DNA of 64,000 nucleotides from Lachnospiraceae bacterium (GCA_030825115.1 JAPJQL010000015.1:4828-68827); one strand, 5' to 3'. Shown: positions 7,522 to 17,109, counted from the first letter of the stretch. Notes: generated by a model not told the origin, from the letters alone. Program-made: numbers and translations.

Positions 7522-9469
7522 GCTTATTCTCCTCCGTAGCAGTCTCTTCGATCTTTACTCCCTGCAGGCGCACCAACGCCTGTGCCTCAGGGGTAAAGGA
7601 ATCTATATCTGGAATCTGCCCCTCCACGTTCTCGGCCAGCCAGTTCATCGTGATGATCTCTTCCGGCGTCAGGCTGCCGCCCTCTTCGCACTGGATGATG
7701 CCTTCCTGCGAATAGATCGTCCCGTCAAAGGGGTGGAAGCTGCCGCTCTTGATCGATTTTTTCAAAAAGTCGATGAGGCGGTTGGTCCCATTCGGCAGGT
7801 TCTGGGAGCAGATGACATCGATCACGTCGGCCGACATCCCCCACCAGTAGTTGACTGCTTTTCGTCCCTTTAAGCTTTTGGTGTCCGGGTTCCCGTGGCA
7901 GGTCAGGTTCACAATGCGCTCGTAAAATTTCCCCCAGTGCCAGAACGGAGTCGCCAGATTGTCCACCGAACCGTCCGGTCTTTTGTGATACAGCCCGTAT
8001 TCCCGGGACGCGGACTGAGGCGTGATCAGATCGTCCCCTGAGATATAGACGATTCCCTCTTTCTGAAGCTCCTCTTTCCAGTTCTGTTCTTTGAGCCGCG
8101 ACCATTTGAGGGATACCTGTACACGGGGATTGATCATCTTTGCGCCGAGGGCAAAGGCATTGATATTGGAAACCGTGCCGTAAAGCGGGTAATCCGCCAC
8201 ATAGCCCAGCTTATTTCCCTCATTCATCGCCGCCGCCAGCGCTCCCATCAGGAATTTCGACTCATACATCCTCGCATAGTACGTACAGATGGAGGAATAG
8301 GACATATTGACCGAGCAGTTGAAGATCCGCACCTGCGGGTACTGGATCGCCGCTTTTACGCTCTGTCCGATCATCTGGGAGGCGGTCGTGAAGATCATAT
8401 TGCATTTTGCCGCAATCGCCAGGTCGATCGCCTGTTTTATCTCATCGTCGGTCGCCGCATTCTCAAAAGACAAGGTCCTGATCCTGCCGTCAAACTGCTG
8501 TTCCAGATAAAGCCGCCCCAACTCGTGCCCATAGACCCAGCTCGAAGTCTCTTTTCCCTTGGAATGGATAAACGCAATCTTTAACATCTCCGGCTCTATG
8601 ATCCCCGTCGGCTTTAACCAGTTGATCAGCTTTGCAGAAGCTGTCTCCACCTCCCGGGGCTGCTCTACCAGTTCGATCCTGCTGCCGCCTGCGGACAGCG
8701 TCAGTTCATCCCTGATCTTTTGCAGGTCTTTTTTCATCTGGTCTTCCGTGCGTTTTTTCACCATATCATATCCGAAGATTTCCGCATAGACCAAAAATGC
8801 GTCGGAAGCGGTCATCTCCATCCCCTCGGTGCGGAACCCCTGGAACACCTTGGCAAACAGATCGTAAGCCGCCTTAAAATACATCCTGGTATCTTCATCC
8901 CAGACTTCATCCGGTTTCTTTCCCATCACCGCAAGCAGTTTCTGGTAGCTGCCCTCATGGCTGAACCACACATCGCAGTTGAACGACACCTGATAAAAAT
9001 CCAGGAACTCATAATACAGCCTTGTATCGCGGTCGTTGCTCCGCTTCGGGATCAGGCGGATTACCGATGCCGTGATACTGTAGGCGTGGACGTACTTGAG
9101 AACGCTGACGCGCTTGTTTCCCTCCTGGACATAATAGCGGTTCATAAATTCGTAGGCGATGATCGGATCGCGGATGCCATCCTCGATCTGGTGGTCATAC
9201 AGATAGGCCCATTTTGCCCCAAACTCCGTCTTCTCGCCCAGAAGCGGCATAAAGTTGCTGGCAAATGCCTGGGTCCGGCCCTGGGTCTTTGTCCCCACGA
9301 TCTTTTCCAGCGGGACATCGATAAGCCCCAGGCTTACCTCCGATACAATATCGGTGTTTGCCAGAATCTCATCCAGGACCGGCAGATAAGGGTACTCGCC
9401 CTTCATCACAGCGGTCTGATACCCCCTGCGCCCCAGCTTTAACGCACCTATATAATCATACAGCGCCAT
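7493..9469 (-). CDS. ParB-like / BMP (PnrA-like) domain fusion protein, cytosolic
   Basis: 658 residues from the ATG at 9469, chosen over an in-frame start at 9490 because GGAGAC sits 7 bases before it and within the longer version. The C-terminal half (about residue 295 on) resembles BMP/PnrA/Med nucleoside-binding proteins: it opens LKIAFIHSKGKETSSWVYGHELGR and contains LGYVADYPLYGTVSNINAFALGAK. The N-terminal half contains QEGNKRVSVLKYV (about 114-126), like the GxRR motif of ParB/Srx-fold domains. There is no signal peptide or lipobox, so despite the usual 'ABC substrate-binding' label it should stay in the cytosol. It sits between an SNF2 helicase and a coupled phosphoesterase. A ligand-sensing regulatory role is inference. 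Confidence 0.7.
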   Translation of the reverse strand: MALYDYIGALKLGRRGYQTAVMKGEYPYLPVLDEILANTDIVSEVSLGLIDVPLEKIVGTKTQGRTQAFASNFMPLLGEKTEFGAKWAYLYDHQIEDGIRDPIIAYEFMNRYYVQEGNKRVSVLKYVHAYSITASVIRLIPKRSNDRDTRLYYEFLDFYQVSFNCDVWFSHEGSYQKLLAVMGKKPDEVWDEDTRMYFKAAYDLFAKVFQGFRTEGMEMTASDAFLVYAEIFGYDMVKKRTEDQMKKDLQKIRDELTLSAGGSRIELVEQPREVETASAKLINWLKPTGIIEPEMLKIAFIHSKGKETSSWVYGHELGRLYLEQQFDGRIRTLSFENAATDDEIKQAIDLAIAAKCNMIFTTASQMIGQSVKAAIQYPQVRIFNCSVNMSYSSICTYYARMYESKFLMGALAAAMNEGNKLGYVADYPLYGTVSNINAFALGAKMINPRVQVSLKWSRLKEQNWKEELQKEGIVYISGDDLITPQSASREYGLYHKRPDGSVDNLATPFWHWGKFYERIVNLTCHGNPDTKSLKGRKAVNYWWGMSADVIDVICSQNLPNGTNRLIDFLKKSIKSGSFHPFDGTIYSQEGIIQCEEGGSLTPEEIITMNWLAENVEGQIPDIDSFTPEAQALVRLQGVKIEETATEENKREDSGTGRS

Positions 9470-9503
9470 ATTCCGTCTCCTTTCCAACACCGGTTCTCCG
9501 GCA

Positions 9504-12500
9504 TCACGGACGCAGGATCTCCAAAAGGTCTTCTCGCGTCAGGCTCGCCAACGACAACGTTCCCTCCGTGATGATCTGCTCAGCCAGATCCTTTTTGCTC
9601 TCCTGCAGCTTCATAATATTTTCTTCAATCGTGCCCTTCATGATCAGCTTAAACACAGATACCTGCTTTTCCTGTCCGATCCGGTGGGTCCGGTCTGTCG
9701 CCTGGTTCTGTGCCGCCACATTCCACCACGGATCGTAGTGGATGACAAGATCGGCCGCGGTCAGATTCAGCCCCGTGCCGCCCGCCTTCAGGGAGATTAA
9801 AAACACCGGGACATCATCGTTCTGGAACGCCCCCACCATACGGATGCGCTCCTCTTTCGGCGTAGCGCCGGTCAGGGTATAATATGCCACCCCTTCTTTT
9901 TTCAGGCGTTTCCCGATCAGCTCCAGCATGGACGTAAACTGGGAAAACAAGAGGATCTTATGCCCCCCGACGATCCCGTCCAGGATCAGCTCGATGCAGG
10001 TATCCAGCTTCGCCGAGCCTCCTTTGTAATTACTATAACACAAAGAAGGGTCACAGCACAACTGCCGAAGCTTTGTCAGCTGGGCAAGGACCTGCAGTTT
10101 GCCGGAATTGTAAGCGCCCTCCCCCGTCTGCCCGAGCTGCTGCTTCAGCTGCAGGGCATGCGCCGTGTAGATCTCCTTCTGCGCCGCGTCCGGTTTGGAA
10201 AATACTACGGTTTCCAGCTTCTTTGGCAGTTCTTTCAGCACATCCGCCTTCAGCCGCCGGAGCACAAACGGGCCGATCAGAAGGTGAAGGGCTTTCAACG
10301 CTCCCTCGTCCCCGTCCCGGACGATCGGCTGCTCATATTCTTTTTTAAACTTCTGATAGCTGAACAGAAAGCCCGGCATCAGATAATCAAAAATGCTCCA
10401 CAGCTCGCTCAACCTGTTCTCGATCGGAGTTCCCGTCAGGGCATAACGTGTCTTTGCCCGGATCTGCTTTACCGCCCTGGCGCTCTGGGTTCCCGGATTC
10501 TTGATATACTGGGCCTCGTCAATGACCTGATAACGAAATTCCAGCTTCTCATAGAAAAGGATGTCCCGTTTCAGCAGGTCATAGGAGGTGATCAGCACAT
10601 CATGATCTTGCCATCCGGCTATCGCCTGCTCCCGCTCGGCGGCCGTGCCCGTGACGGCGCATACGTCAAGTTCAGGGGCAAACGTGTGGAATTCATTCTC
10701 CCAGTTATAGACAAGGGAGGCCGGACAGACGATCAGGGATATGGGTTTTGAAGCCGTATCCTGCGCTTCCCCTGAAAGCTTCTCGTCCAGCAAAAGGGCG
10801 ATCACCTGGATCGTCTTCCCCAGTCCCATGTCATCGGCAAGGATCCCGCCAAAATGGCAGGCGTCCAGCGTTTTAAGCCAGCGAAATCCTGTCTTCTGGT
10901 ATTCTCTCAGCACCTGCTGGAGCGGCTTTGGAACGGCATAATCGCTGTCCTCCACCGATTTCATCCCGCGGACCACCGCTTTAAACAGGTTGTCCCGGTA
11001 CAGGGTGATGCCCCGCCCTTCTTTTAAGATGCTGTCCAGATACAGGGCGCGGTAGGCCGGAACCCGGATCGTCCCGCCCTGCAGCTGTGAGCGGCTGACC
11101 GCCATCCCGTCCACCATCCGCGCCACAGTCATGAGCCCGTTGTCATCCAGCTGCAAAAACTCCCCGCTTTTCATCCGGTAATAAGGCTTTTTCGGATTGT
11201 ATTCCGACAGGATCCTCGCAAGCTCCGCGCTGCTCAAGCCCTCGGCGTCCACAGACAGTTCCAGCCAGTTCCCACTCGTCTTCACGCCGATCTCCACCTT
11301 GGGCGTCGGCAGTACCCGGATCGCTGACGCAGCCTCGGAGATATAGACTTCCCCAAGCTGCATAAACTCCGCGATCCCCTCCCCGAGCAGGCGGTACATC
11401 GCATCGTCATCATCCCGGATCACCAGAGTTTCATTTGCCTCCTCCCGGAACCGGAAATATTTCATGATGACCTGGCTGACCCGGAATTCTCCCGGCACAT
11501 CCCGGCACACGGTCCGTGGCACCTTGTCATCTTCCACCGGGTGGAAGGAGTATTCGCCATAAGACAGCGTCGGCTTCATCGTCAGTTCCCCCGGCCGGCT
11601 GCTGTCGAACTCAAAGCGGGCTCTCAGCTCCTGCGGCCGGTAGCTCTCCAGGTCCACATCCCTCACATCCAGGCGGCTGTACGGCAGGATCTGGCCCAGT
11701 ACCCGCTCGTAAAAAAGGGGCACGTCCCGGTCCTGGATCTCGACCTCATGCTTTGTCCCCCAGGTCTTCGTCATCTGCTCCAAAAATACCGTCAGCGCCT
11801 CGCTTGCCGCACGGTCCAGGCAGATGATCTCGGTCTGGCTGCCCACATACAAAAAACGTTCCCCCGAAAAGCAGTAGATATCCGGGTCGATCCCGACGCG
11901 GATGCCGTCCCGGCCCGCCTTTTCAATCCTGACCGGAAGACCGACCGATCCTGACCGGACCTTCACCGTCCTTACGGTTCCGCGCCGGTCCTTTGTCTCA
12001 AGCTCTTTTCCATCCATCAAGTGAAAGAACCGGTCTCTGCCCGCGCGGTTTAGCATCAGCTCCCGCAGTCCCTGCACCGTCACGAAGGTACTCTTGCTGA
12101 ACTGTTCGTAATGCTCCTGATATCCCTCCACAAGCTCCAGAAGCATCGCTGCCAGTTTCCGGTCCTCCTCCGCAAACACCCCCAGGCTGTGATGAAAGCC
12201 CAGGTTTTTTCCGTACTCCACATAAGCGCCCGTCTCCACTGCCCTGGCAAATGCCACCAGGTCCTTGATCACATACAGCCGGTCTCTTCCGGTCCGAAAT
12301 TCCAGACAAAGCTCCTGTCCCTTCATCATCAGGCGGGGAACCAGACGCACGGTCTCCTCCTCCCCCTCCTGAATGATCTTTGCCACCTCACGGTTCGTAT
12401 ACTCCCGGATCATGGCGCGGACCTCCTGGGAAGTGGAAACTGCCTTCCCGCTGCCTGCCCGCTGCTGCTCCTGCCACGCCTTCCAGACGTACTCCGCATG

Positions 12501-12674
12501 GGCGCACATACCTTTATAGGAGTTTCCTTTTACACAAGAACAAGAGTAGTCACGCACCTGACTACCCTTGATATCAAGACTCACACGATAACTGTTTTCT
12601 CCGTCTTCGACGACTCCCCTGACCCCCATCTCCCCTTTCCAGAAGGTGTTGGCTGTCATGTCTGTTATCTTCAT
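9504..12674 (-). CDS. SWIM zinc-finger SNF2-family helicase/ATPase
   Basis: 1056 residues from the ATG at 12674; a longer frame from 12755 would run 56 bases into argS and lacks a better ribosome site. A SWIM zinc finger lies near residues 43-63 (CSCVKGNSYKGMCAH). The SNF2 ATPase occupies roughly residues 590-1050, with motif I ILADDMGLGKTIQ (about 610), Ia PASLVYNWENEF, II DEAQ (about 716), III LTGTPIENRLSELWSIFDYL and VI HRIGQEKQV (about 996). Such bacterial SWI2/SNF2 proteins translocate on double-stranded DNA and remodel DNA-protein complexes, in the RapA-like manner. It starts 25 bases after argS and runs into the BMP-fusion gene, so the set is probably one transcript. Confidence 0.93.
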   Translation of the reverse strand: MKITDMTANTFWKGEMGVRGVVEDGENSYRVSLDIKGSQVRDYSCSCVKGNSYKGMCAHAEYVWKAWQEQQRAGSGKAVSTSQEVRAMIREYTNREVAKIIQEGEEETVRLVPRLMMKGQELCLEFRTGRDRLYVIKDLVAFARAVETGAYVEYGKNLGFHHSLGVFAEEDRKLAAMLLELVEGYQEHYEQFSKSTFVTVQGLRELMLNRAGRDRFFHLMDGKELETKDRRGTVRTVKVRSGSVGLPVRIEKAGRDGIRVGIDPDIYCFSGERFLYVGSQTEIICLDRAASEALTVFLEQMTKTWGTKHEVEIQDRDVPLFYERVLGQILPYSRLDVRDVDLESYRPQELRARFEFDSSRPGELTMKPTLSYGEYSFHPVEDDKVPRTVCRDVPGEFRVSQVIMKYFRFREEANETLVIRDDDDAMYRLLGEGIAEFMQLGEVYISEAASAIRVLPTPKVEIGVKTSGNWLELSVDAEGLSSAELARILSEYNPKKPYYRMKSGEFLQLDDNGLMTVARMVDGMAVSRSQLQGGTIRVPAYRALYLDSILKEGRGITLYRDNLFKAVVRGMKSVEDSDYAVPKPLQQVLREYQKTGFRWLKTLDACHFGGILADDMGLGKTIQVIALLLDEKLSGEAQDTASKPISLIVCPASLVYNWENEFHTFAPELDVCAVTGTAAEREQAIAGWQDHDVLITSYDLLKRDILFYEKLEFRYQVIDEAQYIKNPGTQSARAVKQIRAKTRYALTGTPIENRLSELWSIFDYLMPGFLFSYQKFKKEYEQPIVRDGDEGALKALHLLIGPFVLRRLKADVLKELPKKLETVVFSKPDAAQKEIYTAHALQLKQQLGQTGEGAYNSGKLQVLAQLTKLRQLCCDPSLCYSNYKGGSAKLDTCIELILDGIVGGHKILLFSQFTSMLELIGKRLKKEGVAYYTLTGATPKEERIRMVGAFQNDDVPVFLISLKAGGTGLNLTAADLVIHYDPWWNVAAQNQATDRTHRIGQEKQVSVFKLIMKGTIEENIMKLQESKKDLAEQIITEGTLSLASLTREDLLEILRP

Positions 12675-12699
12675 AAGGCTATCACCCCAATTTATTCCA

Positions 12700-14469
12700 T
12701 TACATCCGTTCCGGCGCCTCAAAACCGAGCACCTGGATGCAGGCCCCCAGTACATCCTTCACCAGTGTGATCAGCTGAATCCAGCTCGCCTGACGCTCCT
12801 TATCCTCTTCCTTAAGAATGTTGGAATCGTGATAAAAACTGTTAAATGAATTGGACAATTCAAATACATATTGGCAGATCTTATGCGGAGCAGTCTCCAA
12901 AAAGCTGGTTTCCATCACATCATTGTACCGGGCCAGCTCCAGCATCAGCGCCTTCTCTGACTCCCCGGCTGCCGGAAGGATGGCTGCCCCGCCCATATGG
13001 TTCTCTTCCAAAGAGCCGTACCGGGACAGGATGGACTTGATCCGCACCATGGTATACAGGATATAAGGTCCTGTATTGCCTTCAAATGCAACAAAACGGT
13101 CAATGTCAAACACATAATCCTTTGCCGCCTGGTTGGACAGATCTCCGTATTTCAACGCGGCAAGCCCGACTGTTTTGGCCGTCTCTCTTGCCTCTTCCTC
13201 GCTCATCGCGCGGTTTTCCATGATCTTGTCAAATGCCGCCTGGTCGATATCCGCGATCAGGTTCTCCAGCCGCATCACGCCGCCGTCCCTGGTCTTAAAC
13301 GGCTTTCCGTCCTTTCCGTTCATCGTGCCGAAGCCGATGTGGATCATCGGGGTATCCTGCTTTACATAGCCCGCTTTTTTTGCCACACGGAACACCTGGG
13401 TAAAATGAAGCTCCTGGCGCTTATCTGTGATATAGATATATTTTACCGGAGCAAAATCTTTCTCCCGCTCAATGATCGTGCCCAGATCGGAGGTGGCGTA
13501 CAGCGCTGCGCCGTCCGATTTTCTCACGATACAGGGCGGAAGCTCCTTGGAATCTGTCGGCTCGGCGATATCCACCACCAGAGCCCCCTGGCTCTCATAG
13601 GCCAGTCCCTTATCCTGTAAATCCTGAATCAGCCACGGGATGTAAGGCTGGGCATCGCTCTCGCCTTTCCACAGTTCAAAGTGAACGTCCAGATTGGCAT
13701 AATTCTTCTTTAAGTCGGCAAGGGATACTGCCATGATATGGTTCCAGATAGCGGTAAACGGCGCATATCCATTCTGGAGCTTAAAGGTCGCCTCCTGTGC
13801 ACGCTCTTTAAACGCCGCGTCCTCTTTTGCTTTCCCACTTGCCGTCGGGTAGATATCCTCCAGCTCTCCGATGGTAAACGGCGGCTCTGTTGGATATTCT
13901 CCGTTATAGGACTCATCAAAATACACCAGCTCCGGTTTTCTGTCCCGTAATTCCTCGATGATCAGCCCCATCTGCAGACCCCAGTCCCCCAGATGGACGT
14001 CGCCGATCATATGATATCCCAAAAATGCGCCCATCCGCTTGATGCTCTCCCCGATGACCGCAGAGCGCAGATGCCCCACATGGAGCGGCTTTGCCACGTT
14101 GGCGCCGCCATAGTCCACGATGACGGTCTCGCCGTGCCCGGTCTCCTCCACGCCAAGTTTTTCCTCTCCCCGCATCCCGTTCATATAGTCGGCAAGATAC
14201 TGCGGGTTCAGACGGATATTGATAAAGCCCGGCATGACCGCACTGATCTCGGAGAACATCTCATTTCCGGCCAGTTTCTCCACTGCTTCGTTTGCAATGT
14301 CGATTGGTTTCTTTTTATAGGCCTTCGCGGCTGCCATCGCGCCATTGCACTGGTACTCGCACAGGTCCGGGCGGTTGGACAGCACCACTTTCGCATATGC
14401 CTCATCGTAGCCGCATTCTGTAAATGCCGCCTTCATCCGGTCGGCGATTAAATCAAGAATTTTCTTCAC
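12700..14469 (-). CDS. argS: arginyl-tRNA synthetase
   Basis: 589 residues, a class I aminoacyl-tRNA synthetase that charges tRNA-Arg. Seen are the N-terminal Add1 tRNA-binding domain, the HIGH-equivalent KPLHVGHLRS near residue 130, the KMSK-region substitute around NGKDGKPFKTRDGGVMRL, and the C-terminal DALR anticodon-binding helices ending in LGFEAPERM. Length matches the family. The start is GTG at 14469-14467 with AAAAGGAG about 8 bases upstream. It leads the helicase/BMP-fusion/phosphoesterase group. No T-box or arginine leader was found upstream; the gap to efp is mostly the efp terminator. Confidence 0.97.
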   Translation of the reverse strand: MKKILDLIADRMKAAFTECGYDEAYAKVVLSNRPDLCEYQCNGAMAAAKAYKKKPIDIANEAVEKLAGNEMFSEISAVMPGFINIRLNPQYLADYMNGMRGEEKLGVEETGHGETVIVDYGGANVAKPLHVGHLRSAVIGESIKRMGAFLGYHMIGDVHLGDWGLQMGLIIEELRDRKPELVYFDESYNGEYPTEPPFTIGELEDIYPTASGKAKEDAAFKERAQEATFKLQNGYAPFTAIWNHIMAVSLADLKKNYANLDVHFELWKGESDAQPYIPWLIQDLQDKGLAYESQGALVVDIAEPTDSKELPPCIVRKSDGAALYATSDLGTIIEREKDFAPVKYIYITDKRQELHFTQVFRVAKKAGYVKQDTPMIHIGFGTMNGKDGKPFKTRDGGVMRLENLIADIDQAAFDKIMENRAMSEEEARETAKTVGLAALKYGDLSNQAAKDYVFDIDRFVAFEGNTGPYILYTMVRIKSILSRYGSLEENHMGGAAILPAAGESEKALMLELARYNDVMETSFLETAPHKICQYVFELSNSFNSFYHDSNILKEEDKERQASWIQLITLVKDVLGACIQVLGFEAPERM

Positions 14470-14524
14470 GTTACTGGTCTCCTTTTATATTCAATCAATC
14501 TGACGTTCCAAACCCAAATAACTC

Positions 14525-14560
14525 AAAACCCCCGGGAAACATTCCAGCTTCCAGGGGGGC
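14525..14560 (-). terminator. intrinsic terminator of efp
   Basis: Minus-strand CCCCCTGGAA pairs with TTCCCGGGGG (one mismatch) around an 11-base loop and is followed by TTTT. It lies 24 bases past the efp stop and before the argS ribosome binding site. Confidence 0.85.
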
Positions 14561-14583
14561 TTTTTTCATATCCTCTGCTTCAA

Positions 14584-15141
14584 TTATACTCTGGACAGAT
14601 ACTCTCCCGTACGGGTATCGATCTTAATCTTGTCCCCATTGTCCACAAACAGCGGTACATATACAACAGCTCCGGTCTCAACGGTAGCCGGCTTGGTAGC
14701 GCCCTGCGCGGTATCGCCTTTGAAGCCAGGCTCGGTATCGGTAATCTCCAGCTCTACAAATAACGGAGGCTCTACGGAGAACACCTTGCCATTGTAGGAG
14801 CATACCTTACAGGTATCGTTCTCTTTTACAAACTTCAGGGCATCGCCTACAGTCTCTGCATTCAGGCCCATCTGCTCATAGTTCTCCATATTCATGAAGT
14901 TGAATAAATCGCCATCTGCATACAGATACTGCATATCTACACGGTCAATTCTCGCTGCCGGGAACTTCTCGGTCGGGCGGAAGGTTCTCTCCACTACGGA
15001 GCCGGTCATAACATTTTTAATCTTGGTTCTAACGAAAGCAGCGCCTTTCCCCGGTTTTACGTGCTGGAACTCGATAATCTGAAAAACTGCCCCATCAATT
15101 TCCAGGGTTATTCCGTTTCTAAAATCACCTGCTGAAATCAT
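14584..15141 (-). CDS. efp: elongation factor P
   Basis: 185 residues, the normal length. Three beta-barrel domains are recognisable: an N-terminal KOW-like domain (FRNGITLEIDGAVFQIIEFQHVKPGKGAAFVRTKIKN), an OB domain, and a C-terminal domain ending in DNGDKIKIDTRTGEYLSRV. EF-P binds ribosomes stalled at polyproline and relieves the stall. The modifiable loop at about residues 30-34 reads KPGKGAA, with Lys in the tip position. AAGGAGGAAT lies before the ATG. It is followed by its own terminator and preceded by the aroQ group. Confidence 0.97.
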   Translation of the reverse strand: MISAGDFRNGITLEIDGAVFQIIEFQHVKPGKGAAFVRTKIKNVMTGSVVERTFRPTEKFPAARIDRVDMQYLYADGDLFNFMNMENYEQMGLNAETVGDALKFVKENDTCKVCSYNGKVFSVEPPLFVELEITDTEPGFKGDTAQGATKPATVETGAVVYVPLFVDNGDKIKIDTRTGEYLSRV

Positions 15142-15223
15142 GTGATATTCCTCCTTGAATTTGCGTACTCGCTCTTAATCTACTATATTCTATAATAAAA
15201 GCCACGTTTTTTCAACTATTTTT

Positions 15224-15661
15224 TTACTTTACCCCATTTCCGGTCAGATAATCCATCGCCAGGGCATATCCCCGCAGGCCAAGCCCCACAACCTGTCCGG
15301 TACAGACCGGAGCCGTCACGGAAACATGGCGGAATTCCTCCCGTTTGTGGACATTGGAGATATGGACTTCGATGATCGGAACTTCGATCGAAGCCAGCGC
15401 GTCCCGCACCGCGATGCTGTAGTGGGTAAATGCGCCCGGATTGATGATAATCCCCTCCACGCCGGAGTGGTACGCCTCCTGGAGCTTATCGATCAAACCG
15501 CCCTCATAATTGCTCTGGAAGACTTCGATCTCATGTCCCTCTGCGGCCGCCTTGTCCTCCAGCATCTTAACCAGATATGCATAGTCCTGAGTCCCGTAGA
15601 TGCCCTTTTCCCGAATCCCCAGAAAATTGATATTCGGTCCGTTCATTACCAGTATCTTCAT
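15224..15661 (-). CDS. aroQ: type II 3-dehydroquinate dehydratase
   Basis: 145 residues. Converts 3-dehydroquinate to 3-dehydroshikimate in the shikimate pathway as a dodecamer. Family marks are the opening NGPNINFLGIREKGIYGT with the catalytic-loop Arg and Tyr, NPGAFTHYSIAVRDAL, EVHISNVHKREEFRH with the catalytic His, and GLGLRGYALA. It overlaps the yqeG stop by 4 bases (ATGA), so translation is coupled. The shikimate-kinase fusion and aroE lie 5-7 kb away on separate transcripts. Confidence 0.97.
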   Translation of the reverse strand: MKILVMNGPNINFLGIREKGIYGTQDYAYLVKMLEDKAAAEGHEIEVFQSNYEGGLIDKLQEAYHSGVEGIIINPGAFTHYSIAVRDALASIEVPIIEVHISNVHKREEFRHVSVTAPVCTGQVVGLGLRGYALAMDYLTGNGVK

Positions 15662-16173
15662 CGTCTCTCCCTGCCTCTTTTATCTCTTTTATAGAAATAT
15701 AACACCACGGCCTCCAGATACCGCTTCAGCACGATCTGGATCTCTTCCTTTGGATGGATCGGCTTTACCAGAATCCCGTAGATCCCGGCGCGGTTCGCAC
15801 CGTACACATCGGTAAACAGCTGGTCCCCCACAAATAGGGTATCTGCCTGGCCTGTCCCCATCAGCTCCATCGCTTTCTGATAGTTCTTCACCGCCGGCTT
15901 TCCCGCCTTATAGATATAGGGCGACGAAACCTGTGCGGCAAAAGAAGCCACCCGCGGCTCTTTGTTGTTGGAGAGAAGACAGGTCTTCATCCCCATCCCG
16001 TGCAGGCGGCGAAACAGAGCAAGCGCCCGCTCATCGGCAGGCTCTCCGTGCGGCACCAGCGTGTTGTCGATATCAAAGATCACGCCTCTCATGCCCTTTT
16101 CAAACCATGTCTCCCATGGGATCCCGTAGGTGCTGTCCACCCATTCCCCTGGGTAAAAACGTTCCAGTATCAA
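15658..16173 (-). CDS. YqeG family HAD-IIIA phosphatase
   Basis: 171 residues. HAD motif I is IFDIDNTLVPHG (about 31-42), motif II LLSNN, and motif III/IV KPAVKNYQKAM plus FVGDQLFTDVYGANRAG. The N-terminus LERFYPGEWVDSTY is specific to the YqeG group, whose substrate is not settled. The start is a TTG at 16173-16171 preceded by GGAAGGAC 5 bases away; no better ATG exists. The stop overlaps aroQ by ATGA. A conserved neighbour of aroQ/aroE-type genes in Firmicutes. Confidence 0.88.
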   Translation of the reverse strand: MILERFYPGEWVDSTYGIPWETWFEKGMRGVIFDIDNTLVPHGEPADERALALFRRLHGMGMKTCLLSNNKEPRVASFAAQVSSPYIYKAGKPAVKNYQKAMELMGTGQADTLFVGDQLFTDVYGANRAGIYGILVKPIHPKEEIQIVLKRYLEAVVLYFYKRDKRGRERR

Positions 16174-16198
16174 TCTTGTCCTTCCCCCGGCCTTTCTT

Positions 16199-16651
16199 TT
16201 ACTTTTTCAAAAGCTTGCCCAGCTCTTCCATAAACGTATTGACATCCTTGAACTCCCGGTATACAGACGCGAAACGGACATAGGCCACCTCATCCAGCTG
16301 TTTTAACCGGTCCATCACCAGCTCCCCGATGATGGTCGTCTCAACTTCCTTCTCCTCCATGTTGAATACCTGATTCTCGATCTCATCAATCATGGCGTTG
16401 ATCTGCTGGGTAGACACCGGTCTTTTATGGCAGGAATGGATGACGCCCGCCTCAATCTTGGACCGGTCATAAGTTTCCCGGGAACTGTCTTTTTTTATCA
16501 CCATCAACGGCATCGTCTCCAGCTTTTCATATGTGGTGAACCGTTTTCCACACTGTCCGCACTGACGGCGGCGGCGGATCGAGCTGTTGTCGTCTGCCGG
16601 TCTGGAATCAATTACCTTTGTATCTGCCTCATTGCAATATGGACACTTCAC
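16199..16651 (-). CDS. nrdR: transcriptional repressor NrdR
   Basis: 150 residues. N-terminal zinc ribbon (MKCPYCNEADTKVIDSR...CGQCGKRFTTYE) followed by an ATP-cone domain (VIKKDSSRETYDRSKIEAGVIHSCHKRPVS). NrdR senses ATP/dATP and represses ribonucleotide reductase genes; none is in this window, so it must act elsewhere. The start is GTG with GGGGAGGA about 7 bases upstream. It has its own promoter and is followed after 25 bases by yqeG, so nrdR-yqeG-aroQ is likely one transcript. Confidence 0.96.
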   Translation of the reverse strand: MKCPYCNEADTKVIDSRPADDNSSIRRRRQCGQCGKRFTTYEKLETMPLMVIKKDSSRETYDRSKIEAGVIHSCHKRPVSTQQINAMIDEIENQVFNMEEKEVETTIIGELVMDRLKQLDEVAYVRFASVYREFKDVNTFMEELGKLLKK

Positions 16652-16712
16652 CTGTTTATCCTCCCCGTAGATTGTTTTGCGCAGGTTGTTTTACGTAAAC
16701 TGCATTACGTAT

Positions 16713-16741
16713 ATTTTACCCTACGAACCGTATATTCGCAA
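16713..16741 (-). promoter_or_regulatory. promoter of nrdR-yqeG-aroQ
   Basis: TTGCGA (16736-16741), 17-base spacer, TAAAAT (16713-16718) on the minus strand. The start would lie about 55-60 bases before the nrdR GTG. No clear NrdR box was seen. Confidence 0.6.
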
Positions 16742-16748
16742 GCCGTTT

Positions 16749-17021
16749 TTAATCCGTCTTGCAGACTTTTTCCACATCCTTGACCGTTTTGATCTGCACC
16801 AGGATAATATCGTCCCCGATCTGCTTCACATCACAGAACGGTATGACGTATTCCTTTTCCCTTCCGAAGATGCCGCACAGACAGCCGGGGCCGGGTACAA
16901 TGAGATGGGTGATGCAGCCGGTGCAGATATCGAACTCCACATCCCCTACATACCCAAGGCGCTTGCAATCACAGATATTGATGACTTCTTTTTTTTTAAA
17001 TCGAAAATACGCATAGTCCAC
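16749..17021 (-). CDS. YlmC/YmxH family PRC-barrel sporulation protein
   Basis: 90 residues, a PRC-barrel-like fold. KKKEVINICDCKRLGYVGDVEFDICTG is the signature of the YlmC/YmxH family, which in endospore formers is commonly next to sigG or nrdR and linked to sporulation. The function is unknown. The GTG at 17021-17019 puts the KEVIN motif at the family-typical distance from the N-terminus, with AAGGAAT 8 bases upstream. It has five cysteines, more than usual, including CLCG, hinting at metal or disulfide chemistry (inference). Confidence 0.85.
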   Translation of the reverse strand: MDYAYFRFKKKEVINICDCKRLGYVGDVEFDICTGCITHLIVPGPGCLCGIFGREKEYVIPFCDVKQIGDDIILVQIKTVKDVEKVCKTD

Positions 17022-17109
17022 ACCAGTTTATTCCTTAGTGTATTCTATGCGTATCATTCCCGGTCTGACCCAACATTCCTGTCTTATGTCAGCGCGATTC
17101 AAACTTTGT

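Noticed and set aside
7493..9469. Calling the BMP-domain protein an ABC transporter binding protein
   Set aside because: No export signal and no permease or ATPase genes next to it.
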